Source: Gammaproteobacteria bacterium | GTDB taxonomy: Bacteria; Pseudomonadota; Gammaproteobacteria; Pseudomonadales; Azotimanducaceae | Length of the DNA: 28,340 nucleotides | Direction: 5' to 3' | NCBI GenBank assembly: GCA_030430515.1 | Contig: JAUIKX010000003.1 | Location: 1-28,340 of the forward strand | Shown here: piece after piece, positions 7,575-14,725 of the stretch | Position numbering within the stretch: the stretch's first letter is position 1 | Layout of the letters: the number at the start of each line of letters is the position of its first letter | The notes under the pieces: generated by a model | The model's input: the letters and a program-made list of their open reading frames with translations, nothing else | Told to the model about the DNA's origin: nothing | Databases searched by the model: none | Program-made: the position numbers and the translations under genes

Positions 7575-9304
7575 TCCGCATCCGCCTTGGTCACCAGCCG
7601 ATCGCCCAGCACCAGGTACTCGAGATCGCAGCCGAGGAACATGTTGATGGCATCCTCGGGGGCGCAGACCATGGGTTCGCCGCGGCGATTGAGCGACGTG
7701 TTGAGGACCACACCATCACCGGTGAGCCGCTCCAGCGCCTCGATGAGGGCGTAGTAGATAGGGTTGGTATCGGCTGCCACCGTCTGAACGCGCGCCGTGC
7801 CATCTTCGTGCACCACTTCAGGCACTCGGGTTTTCCACTCTTCGACCACATCGAAGGTGATGGTCATGTACGGTGCCGGGTGCTCGGTGCCAACGAACTC
7901 CGGCGCGACCCGATCAAGCACGCTCGGGCAGAACGGTCGCCACTGCTCCCGGAACTTGATCTGCTCATTGATGCGATCGGCGATGCCCGGTGCAGACGGA
8001 CAGCCGAGAATCGACCGGTTGCCCAGCGCCCTCGGACCAAACTCCATGCGCCCCTGAAACCACGCCACAGGATGGCCGTCTGCCAGAAGCCTGGCGGTCT
8101 CTTCGGCGGCATCAGCCATACGCCGACAACGGAGCGTGGCCCCCCGCTCGGCTATCGCGCGGTCTATCTCATCGACGGAATACGCCGGGCCGAGGTAGGC
8201 GTGACGCATGGGCGACAGACGCTCGCCCCGCGCCGCAGCCACGTAGCTGGCCGCACCCAGCGCCGTTCCTGAATCGCCCGACGCCGGCTGGACGAACAGT
8301 CGCTGCACGTGCGGCAATGCCAGAATCTTCTGGTTGAGCTTCACGTTCAGCGCACCGCCGCCAGCAAAGGCCAGCTGTCCCGTTTCGCGAAGAATGTCTC
8401 CGAGATACTGCTCCATGAGCGCCATGCAGCGCTTCTCGAAAAGCGCCTGCACCGCGGCGGCATAATCGATGTAGGGCTCAATGGCCGACTCGTCACGACG
8501 CCTGGGGCCGAGCCATTCCAGCAGCTCGGGACTGAAATAGAAGCCCTGTCCGTTTTCCTTGTACCTGCGCAGCCCAACCGTGTTGATCAACCGGGTGTTG
8601 GCTTCGAAGCCATCCGCGGTCTCCGGCAGAAGGCGACTGAAATCGTAACGCTCAGGATCACCGTAAGGCGCCATGCCCATGACCTTGTACTCACCGTCGA
8701 GCATCTCGAAACCGAGATACTCCGTCATGGCGCCATACATGCCGGAGAGAGAATCCGGGTCGTAAAATTCTTTGATCTTATGGATCCGACCGTTTTCACC
8801 GTAGCCGAAAAAGGTGGTCGCGTATTCGCCCTTACCGTCCACCCCCATCACCGCGCACCGGCCATCGAAGCCGGACAGATGGTAAGCGCTCGAGGCATGG
8901 GCCAGATGATGGAGAACAGGCACGAACTCGGTGTTCTGCCAATCCAGGCCCAGCTCTTCGCCCATGGCGAGAACACGCGCTCTGTTACGCCGGAACCGAC
9001 GATTGCCATTGAAGATCGCATCGAGCGCCCGGTCGGGCGCGTACCAGTAGCGCCTGGCGTAGTGCCAACGCGCTTTCTCGAAAATAGATACCTTATCGTA
9101 GGGAAAAGCCACCACATCGATCTCTTCGGGAGACAGGCCAGCCTCCGCCAGACAGTAGCGGGCCGCCTCGATGGGCATCCGGTTTTTGGCGTGCTTGTCA
9201 CGGATGAAGCGCTCTTCTTCAGCCGCCGCCACGATCTCGCCGTCGACGATCAGGGCAGCGGAAGAGTCGTGGTTCAGCGCCCCGGACAATCCAAGAATCT
9301 TCAA
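7571..9304 (-). CDS. NodU/CmcH-family O-carbamoyltransferase, probably acting on LPS core
   Basis: A 577-residue carbamoyltransferase that makes a carbamoyl-adenylate from carbamoyl phosphate and ATP and passes the carbamoyl group to a hydroxyl. The N-terminal Kae1-like domain starts MKILGLSGALNHDSSAAL, with AAAEEERFIRDKHAKN, HHLAHASSAYHLSG and GVDGKGEYATTF following. The C-terminal YrdC-like domain carries WFQGRMEFGPRALGNRSIL and INEQIKFREQWRPFCPSVL, typical of NodU, CmcH and TobZ. In P. aeruginosa an equivalent gene (wapO) sits at the same place and is linked to the carbamoyl group on core heptose, so the same role is inferred. The start is a TTG overlapping the upstream kinase stop as TTGA. 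Its ribosome-binding site is weak, so coupling is likely. Confidence 0.92.
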   Translation of the reverse strand: MKILGLSGALNHDSSAALIVDGEIVAAAEEERFIRDKHAKNRMPIEAARYCLAEAGLSPEEIDVVAFPYDKVSIFEKARWHYARRYWYAPDRALDAIFNGNRRFRRNRARVLAMGEELGLDWQNTEFVPVLHHLAHASSAYHLSGFDGRCAVMGVDGKGEYATTFFGYGENGRIHKIKEFYDPDSLSGMYGAMTEYLGFEMLDGEYKVMGMAPYGDPERYDFSRLLPETADGFEANTRLINTVGLRRYKENGQGFYFSPELLEWLGPRRRDESAIEPYIDYAAAVQALFEKRCMALMEQYLGDILRETGQLAFAGGGALNVKLNQKILALPHVQRLFVQPASGDSGTALGAASYVAAARGERLSPMRHAYLGPAYSVDEIDRAIAERGATLRCRRMADAAEETARLLADGHPVAWFQGRMEFGPRALGNRSILGCPSAPGIADRINEQIKFREQWRPFCPSVLDRVAPEFVGTEHPAPYMTITFDVVEEWKTRVPEVVHEDGTARVQTVAADTNPIYYALIEALERLTGDGVVLNTSLNRRGEPMVCAPEDAINMFLGCDLEYLVLGDRLVTKADAE

Positions 9305-10626
9305 ACTTCAGATACCTTCGGTTTCTGCGAGCGGACTATAGCGGTGCTGAGCGTGCTGCGCACCGCCCCACCTTCCGGCCAGTTGGCGAGCAGCCGTTCG
9401 GCGTCGGATGACGTGTCGCGAACTCCGCGACGCAGTCCATCGGTATCGATCAGATGGAGCCGGTTCTGGTGCAGAATCAGGTTCGTCGCCTTGAAATCTC
9501 CGTGCAGCAGCTCGCCACGGGAGAGGGCGCACAGCAAAGCAGCAAGCTGATTCGCGTACGCCGCTCCGAGGTGACCATCTGCCGTCAGCGACTCGAGGTC
9601 TTCATCGCCCAGGTCCCGGCAGAGCAGGTACGCCTCCTGAGGAAACCACAGCGGACCGGTTTCAAACAGAGCGATCGCGCGAGCCGTGGGAATGCCCATG
9701 AATTCCAGCGTGAGCGCGTTCTCCCACGCCAGGCGCGGTCGCCGTTTGAATGTGCGCCGCAACCGATGGCCGAAGCTCTTGATGTTGTAGCGCTTGACCA
9801 CGAACGGCTCGCCGCCCAGCCACGTTCGCACCACCGTGGCGCTGCCGCCTCGCTTGAGATACTCACACGGCTCCGAGAATACTTCTGGCAAATTGCGGAC
9901 CAGCTCCTGCGCAACGTTCCGGTGCTGCCGGCGACAGGACAGTCGACCTGTCGGCAGGCTTGCCACTTCGAACTCGGTACAGTTGCGCCGGGACTTCGCG
10001 AGATAATGGCCGATACGCTTTTCGCGGGCATGGCGCAGGAGGTCATTGAGATCTTTCGCGCTCCCGCCACCGTAACCGGACAGGGCCCGCTCCTGCAGAT
10101 CGCCGTCAGTCAGCGAAAACTGTGCGAGTAGTGTGGCCAGTTGTCCCAACCCCGCTGCGCCGGAAACATGCCGATGAACGATGCCGTCACCGTCAATGAG
10201 GAACAACCGATCGGCATGCATGAGGAAGTTACCGAGATGCAGATCTCCGTGCACGTAGCCCTGTGCATGCATCGTGGCCAGCGCGCCTGCAAGAAGTTCG
10301 ATATCGCCAGCCTCCGCGTGGCGGGCGCCGGCCAACCCTTCGAACAGCAGCCAGCGATCCGCACGATCAAGCACCGCGGGAGTTTGCAGGTTGCAACGGC
10401 CGTAGGCTTCGAGCCCCTGCATTTCGCGATGGAAGCGGACGTCGGCCCGATCACCGATGAAGAGTTTGAGTACGTGTCCCGGTGACACCCAGGCAGTAAG
10501 CCGCTTGCCCGGCAACCAGCGCAGAACCCGTTCTACATCGAAGGTTCTATCGTCAAGGCTGAGCGAAAACGTCTGCGGCAATTGCCGCGGCGCCGTGCTG
10601 AGATCGACCAGACCAAGCCGCTTCAT
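9301..10626 (-). CDS. Tandem kinase-fold protein of the LPS core locus (InaA/WaaP-like, two modules)
   Basis: A 441-residue protein with two kinase-like modules. The first (about 30-200) has a candidate ATP lysine in VLKLF (Lys54), the catalytic loop HGDLHLGN at 126-133 and the metal-binding IDGD at 144-147. The second (about 255-425) has VVKRY (Lys278), HGDFKATN at 375-382 and IDTD at 393-396. Both catalytic aspartates and asparagines are kept, so both modules could be active. WaaP-type enzymes phosphorylate inner-core heptose on the cytoplasmic side of the inner membrane. In Pseudomonas several kinase genes lie at this position, whereas only this gene is seen here. The ATG overlaps the waaG stop as ATGA. 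It might instead act on a protein or small molecule; the LPS role is inferred from context. Confidence 0.85.
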   Translation of the reverse strand: MKRLGLVDLSTAPRQLPQTFSLSLDDRTFDVERVLRWLPGKRLTAWVSPGHVLKLFIGDRADVRFHREMQGLEAYGRCNLQTPAVLDRADRWLLFEGLAGARHAEAGDIELLAGALATMHAQGYVHGDLHLGNFLMHADRLFLIDGDGIVHRHVSGAAGLGQLATLLAQFSLTDGDLQERALSGYGGGSAKDLNDLLRHAREKRIGHYLAKSRRNCTEFEVASLPTGRLSCRRQHRNVAQELVRNLPEVFSEPCEYLKRGGSATVVRTWLGGEPFVVKRYNIKSFGHRLRRTFKRRPRLAWENALTLEFMGIPTARAIALFETGPLWFPQEAYLLCRDLGDEDLESLTADGHLGAAYANQLAALLCALSRGELLHGDFKATNLILHQNRLHLIDTDGLRRGVRDTSSDAERLLANWPEGGAVRSTLSTAIVRSQKPKVSEV

Positions 10627-11765
10627 GTCTGCTTGTCAGCAGCGAACTGCTCGAAATAGGCCACGGCAGTGGGTACGAGCTGATAGATGGTTTCGTTCTC
10701 AGCAAAGCCACGCCCGGCTTCAGACCAGCCGTCGCGCTCTTCGGAAACAAGCAGACGGACCAGGTCGGCATTGAAAATGGACTGATCATAGGGCGCCGCT
10801 GTGACAATTCCGGCACGGGCCTCGCTGAGATAGTGCGCATAGCCACAGTTTTTTGTCACCACGGCAGGCAGGCCGGCGATCATGGCTTCCAGAATCACCA
10901 TGCCCGCGTTCTCATCGTAGGCCGGTAAAGCCAATCCATCAGCACACAGCAGAAGCTCAGGCACATCGTCGCGGCCCTGATCGAAGAAGCGCACACGCTG
11001 ACTCACGCCAAGACGTTTCGCGAGCTTCCTGAACGGCGCCGACTTGTCTCTGCCGACGACGTACAGGGTAAGCCGCTCGTAGATATTCTCCGGCATGGCC
11101 TCCAATGCCCTGAGCACGCGATCGAGCCCCTTCTTGATGAACCCGCTCCCCAGAAAAAGGAGCAGCAGCTCGTCGTCATCATGACCCAGATCCGCACGCT
11201 TCGCCGCACGGAGCGCGCTGCGTTCTTCCTCGCTGGATGGTGCCCTGCGATCACGCTCGATGCCTGGCGGCAGCGGAAAGAAACGTTCCGGCTGGGTGCC
11301 GTAGAACTGCTGGAAATCCGGCAGGTGCAGATCCGAAATAGTCAGTATCTTCGTTTCGCTCTGCGCAGAGAACACAGCCTTCTCTGCCCGATGAAAGCTT
11401 CGGTAGCGACCGGTAAGCCGGTAGAGCCAGCTGCGTTGCGTGCGTACTTTCTGCTCGAAGCACGAGTCGCCCGCATAGTAGACATCAAGGCCCCGCATCT
11501 TATTCATGCCGACGACTAGATCACTGGGATCGCTGGCTTCCCGACCAACCACCCAGTCCGCAAATCGGTCGTAGCGGGTATGGTTTGCCAGCGCCCGCAC
11601 GGGGGCGATGCAGACCTCCAGTTCCGGTGGCTGCTCACCCTCCCAGGCGCAGGTGTAAACGCGTACTTCTGCGCCACGGTACGCACAGGCCATGGCGAAC
11701 TTCATCATGTCCCTCTGGATACCGCCGTAAGGGAAGTACTTAAATATGCAGAAGGCGATGCGCAC
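10623..11765 (-). CDS. waaG: LPS core GT4 glycosyltransferase WaaG (UDP-glucose:heptosyl-LPS glucosyltransferase type)
   Basis: A 380-residue GT-B enzyme. WaaG adds the first outer-core hexose to heptose II. Visible landmarks are the acceptor-domain start RIAFCIFKYFPYGGIQRDM, the VYYAGDSCFEQK segment, the C-terminal domain entry FLGSGFIKKGLDRVLRAL and PAYDENAGMVILEAMIAGLPAV with the EX7E motif, as in E. coli and Pseudomonas WaaG. The open frame extends further upstream, but a GTG at 11765 is chosen because it gives the family N-terminus and has GGAG seven bases before it. This makes a 26-bp overlap with the end of waaC. Placement after waaF and waaC is the classic core-locus order. The donor sugar may differ from glucose, since related core enzymes use other hexoses. 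Confidence 0.92.
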   Translation of the reverse strand: MRIAFCIFKYFPYGGIQRDMMKFAMACAYRGAEVRVYTCAWEGEQPPELEVCIAPVRALANHTRYDRFADWVVGREASDPSDLVVGMNKMRGLDVYYAGDSCFEQKVRTQRSWLYRLTGRYRSFHRAEKAVFSAQSETKILTISDLHLPDFQQFYGTQPERFFPLPPGIERDRRAPSSEEERSALRAAKRADLGHDDDELLLLFLGSGFIKKGLDRVLRALEAMPENIYERLTLYVVGRDKSAPFRKLAKRLGVSQRVRFFDQGRDDVPELLLCADGLALPAYDENAGMVILEAMIAGLPAVVTKNCGYAHYLSEARAGIVTAAPYDQSIFNADLVRLLVSEERDGWSEAGRGFAENETIYQLVPTAVAYFEQFAADKQT

Positions 11766-12780
11766 GCACCTGCTCCATCGCTTGTTGCCAGACCACCTCA
11801 ACATTCAGCGTCGCGTAGCAGGCCGGCCGAATCAAGCCGTAACCGTTGTCGATCACCGGGCCGGTGTAGGTGCAACTTCGAGACATACACGGCGCACAAG
11901 GGAACTGGGCCCCTAAAGCGACGGCGCTGGTGCCCCGGCAACCGGTCAGCACAGCGTCCGTGCTGCCATAGAGCCCAACCGTCGGCACTGCGAGTGCCGC
12001 CGCAAGGTGGGTCAGCCCGGAGTCCACGCCAATGACGAGGCTGGTCTGAGCCAGGCGATCAATGAGCGTGTGCAGGGGTAGTCTGGGCCAGATCTCAGCA
12101 CCGGTGGCAGCTGCCAGCCGTTCAGCACGCTGACGCTCCTCATCGCTGCCCCAGGTCAACACAGGCCGATATCCATCCACCAGAGACCGTTCGATGAGTG
12201 CCTGCCAGGCGGCTTCCGGGTAATGCTTCGAAGGCCAGGTGGTGCCGTGAAGGAATACGCACCAGCGTGACTCGGCGGCGGATTGCCGCGCGAGTCCGCT
12301 GCAGAACGAATCATCGAGTTCATAGCCCAGGGCCGCTGCGAAAAGCTGGCGCTGCCGGTCAATGGCATGCTGCGCCCGCTGCACGCTGAACTTCCTGGCA
12401 TAAGCAGCGGCAGCGAGACGCTCTCGAGCCGATTCCGAGTCGAAGCCAGCACTGACAGCAGCGCGACTCAGGCGTACGACTACCGCGCTTTTGATCAGCC
12501 CCTGAGAATCCAGCACGATGTCGTAGCGGCTTTGCTGCAGGCGTTGTTTGAAAGCGCGCAGCTCTTTGCGGCTGGACCATAAAGATCGCCGCCAGCGCCG
12601 CCAGGCGACCGGCAGAACATCACGCACTGCGGCATGCCGCTTTGGAATGTCGGCAAACGCCTCTTCCACCACCCAGTCGAACTGCCAGCCATGGCGCGCG
12701 GCGTCTGACAACGCAGGCAACGCGTGTACGACATCACCGAGCGATGACATCTTCACGAGCAGTGCGGTTTTCAAAGACAC
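11740..12780 (-). CDS. waaC: Lipopolysaccharide heptosyltransferase I
   Basis: A 346-residue GT9 enzyme that transfers L-glycero-D-manno-heptose from ADP-heptose to Kdo of Kdo2-lipid A. The N-terminus KTALLVKMSSLGDVVHALPAL is the WaaC signature, with the aspartate in SLGD. The C-terminal donor site is seen in LHGTTWPSKHYPEAAW and VIGVDSGLTHLAAALAVPTVGLYG. A CAPCMSRSC cysteine cluster near the end matches WaaC of Pseudomonas-like bacteria. The open frame continues upstream to 12852 in sequence that overlaps waaF and lacks homology. The GTG at 12780 gives the family start and a 10-bp overlap with the waaF stop. It lies in the waaF-waaC-waaG order; no missing motif is seen. Confidence 0.94.
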   Translation of the reverse strand: MSLKTALLVKMSSLGDVVHALPALSDAARHGWQFDWVVEEAFADIPKRHAAVRDVLPVAWRRWRRSLWSSRKELRAFKQRLQQSRYDIVLDSQGLIKSAVVVRLSRAAVSAGFDSESARERLAAAAYARKFSVQRAQHAIDRQRQLFAAALGYELDDSFCSGLARQSAAESRWCVFLHGTTWPSKHYPEAAWQALIERSLVDGYRPVLTWGSDEERQRAERLAAATGAEIWPRLPLHTLIDRLAQTSLVIGVDSGLTHLAAALAVPTVGLYGSTDAVLTGCRGTSAVALGAQFPCAPCMSRSCTYTGPVIDNGYGLIRPACYATLNVEVVWQQAMEQVRAHRLLHI

Positions 12781-13748
12781 GCGATAACCCGTTCCGGCGC
12801 CAGATCGTTGAGGCAGTTCAGGTGCCCGAGGGGGCACTGCCTCTGGAAACACGGGCTGCAGTCGAGGCCAAGACGCACGACCTGTGCATCGTCACCCAGG
12901 GGAGGTGTGAATTCGGTGGACGTGGAGCCGTAAACCGCTACCACGCTCACCCCGAGCGCCGCGGCCACATGCATGAGACCAGAGTCATTGCAGACGACGA
13001 CGTCAGCCTCGGCAATGAGATCCACCGCATCGAGTAGTGAAGTCTTACCTGCCAGAACGTGTAGATCCCCGTCGGCCACATCCGCCTGAATGGACTGACA
13101 GTCTGTCAGGTCTTTCGGCGAACCCATGAGCCAGACCTGTTTACCCTCGGCCAGTAGATGCCGAGCCACCTGCGCGTAGTGACGAGCAGGCCAACGCTTT
13201 GCCGGGCCGAACTCCGCACCCGGACAAAGCACTGCCACAGCTTTATCACGATTGAGCCCGAGCTGCCTGAGAGCCCGGTCGGCATTAGCCGGATCGTTTT
13301 TCAGCACCGGCTTAGGGTAAGGCGCCGGCAAGAGCGCGCCTTCAGGCAGGCCGAGCGCCATGAAGCGCTCGATCATGAGCGGGTAGGCGGCTTTGTCGAG
13401 CTTGCGGATATCGTTCAGAAACCCATATCGCGTCTCGCCCACCCAGCCAGTGCGCCTGGCAATACCGGCAAAGAGCGGCACCAGCGCAGACTTGATGGTG
13501 TTGGGTAGAACAATGGCCTGGTCGTAGCCTCGGAGCCCCCGGCCGACACGCCAGCGCCGCTTGATACCCAACTCGCCATGGCCGACATCGAGGACGTGAA
13601 CATCGCTCACACCCGGCATGCGCGCGCCAAGCGGTGCGGTTGCGGGGGGCGCGAGCACGTCCACTTCAGCGCCTTCGAGCAGCTGCACCAGAGTATGAGC
13701 CATGACCATGTCGCCCACCCAGGCTGGTGCAACGACAAGGATGCGCAT
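12771..13748 (-). CDS. waaF: Lipopolysaccharide heptosyltransferase II
   Basis: A 325-residue GT9 enzyme that adds the second inner-core heptose. Its start MRILVVAPAWVGDMVMAHTL is the standard WaaF N-terminus. PGAEFGPAKRWPARHYAQVA and VVCNDSGLMHVAAALGVSVVAVYG mark the ADP-heptose domain. CSPCFQRQCPLGHLNCLNDL is the conserved cysteine-containing WaaF tail. The open frame begins 11 codons earlier, but the ATG at 13748 is preferred: AAAGG overlapping the ilvE stop lies nine bases upstream, and the extra residues are not family-like. It sits 11 bp after ilvE, as in Pseudomonas. The HldE product supplied by the gene at the left edge of the window is the precursor of its donor. Confidence 0.96.
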   Translation of the reverse strand: MRILVVAPAWVGDMVMAHTLVQLLEGAEVDVLAPPATAPLGARMPGVSDVHVLDVGHGELGIKRRWRVGRGLRGYDQAIVLPNTIKSALVPLFAGIARRTGWVGETRYGFLNDIRKLDKAAYPLMIERFMALGLPEGALLPAPYPKPVLKNDPANADRALRQLGLNRDKAVAVLCPGAEFGPAKRWPARHYAQVARHLLAEGKQVWLMGSPKDLTDCQSIQADVADGDLHVLAGKTSLLDAVDLIAEADVVVCNDSGLMHVAAALGVSVVAVYGSTSTEFTPPLGDDAQVVRLGLDCSPCFQRQCPLGHLNCLNDLAPERVIACL

Positions 13749-13759
13749 GGCGCCGGCCT

Positions 13760-14692
13760 TTATCGGATGGGCGTATGCCATTCCGGATGCAGACCGGATC
13801 TGCCCCGCACCTGATCGAAGTAAGCGGACTGGATCTTCTCCGTGACAGGCCCCCGACGACCGCTGCCGATGGTGCGGCCGTCCAGGGAGTTGATGGGCAG
13901 AACTTCCGCGGCAGTGCCGGAAAAGAACGCCTCGTCCGCGATATACACCTCGTCCCGGGTAATGCGGCGCTCACGCACCTCAATACCGGCATCACGAGCG
14001 ATGTGCAGCACAGTGTTGCGGGTAATGCCGTCGAGACAGGACGTCAGCTCCGGCGTGTGGATGACCCCGTCGCGCACAACGAAGACATTCTCGCCGCTGC
14101 CTTCGGCAACATAGCCCTCGTTATCGAGCAGCAACGCTTCGTCGCACCCGCAATCGAGTGCTTCCTGCAACGCCAGAATCGAGTTGATGTAGTTGCCCGT
14201 GGCCTTCGCCTTGCACATGGTGATATTTACGTGGTGACGGGTATAGGACGAGGTACGTACCTTGATGCCTTTCTCACGGGAATCGGCATCCATGTAGTCC
14301 GGCCACTCCCAGGCGGCGATGGCCGTGCGCACGGTCAGGCCTTTTGCGCGCAGGCCCATGGCTTCGCTGCCGAGAAACGCGATGGGGCGGATGTAGCCCT
14401 CGTCGAGCTCATTGGCTCGCAGCACTTCCAGATGGGCCGCATTGATCTCCTCCTGAGAGAAAGGGATCTGAAAGCCCATGATGTGGGCGGACTTGAAGAG
14501 CCGGTCGGTATGCTCGCTCAACCGGAAGACCTGCGGGCCTTCCGGCGTGTTGTAGCAGCGCACGCCTTCGAATACGCCAACGCCGTAATGCAGAGAGTGA
14601 GTGAGCACATGCACCTGCGCTTCGCGCCAGGGCACAAGCTTGCCGTCCTGCCAGATCCAGCCGTCACGATCGGCGAAATTCGTATCACTCAT
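13760..14692 (-). CDS. ilvE: Branched-chain amino acid aminotransferase
   Basis: A 310-residue fold-type IV PLP aminotransferase, the last step of leucine, isoleucine and valine synthesis. The PLP lysine is probably Lys163 in CKAKATGNYINS. Other conserved parts are HYGVGVFEGVRCY near 35-47, EGYVAEGSGENVF, LDGITRNTVLHIA and FFSGTAAEVLPINSLDGR. The length and the long N-terminal block place it with IlvE rather than D-amino acid transaminase or 4-amino-4-deoxychorismate lyase. The ATG is 33 bp after glnE, with a GGAG about 11 bases upstream. It links the nitrogen-regulation gene glnE to the LPS core genes, the same arrangement as in Pseudomonas. The downstream plus-strand ilvD belongs to the same pathway. 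Confidence 0.96.
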   Translation of the reverse strand: MSDTNFADRDGWIWQDGKLVPWREAQVHVLTHSLHYGVGVFEGVRCYNTPEGPQVFRLSEHTDRLFKSAHIMGFQIPFSQEEINAAHLEVLRANELDEGYIRPIAFLGSEAMGLRAKGLTVRTAIAAWEWPDYMDADSREKGIKVRTSSYTRHHVNITMCKAKATGNYINSILALQEALDCGCDEALLLDNEGYVAEGSGENVFVVRDGVIHTPELTSCLDGITRNTVLHIARDAGIEVRERRITRDEVYIADEAFFSGTAAEVLPINSLDGRTIGSGRRGPVTEKIQSAYFDQVRGRSGLHPEWHTPIR

Positions 14693-14725
14693 TGTCAGTC
14701 AATCTCCAGAATCACTCTCGAACTC

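Noticed and set aside
6234..7754. Plus-strand open frame of 506 codons opposite the GT4 gene and small membrane gene
   Set aside because: Composition is Arg/His/Pro-rich and unlike a folded protein, and it crosses three well-supported minus-strand genes.
8309..9550. Plus-strand open frame of 413 codons opposite the carbamoyltransferase
   Set aside because: Antisense shadow of a gene with clear NodU/CmcH motifs; it also runs into the kinase gene without any sign of a start site.
11740..13781. Longer upstream starts for waaG (11804), waaC (12852) and waaF (13781)
   Set aside because: The extra residues overlap upstream genes and precede the conserved family N-termini. Internal GTG or ATG codons with proper ribosome-binding sites or coupling fit better.
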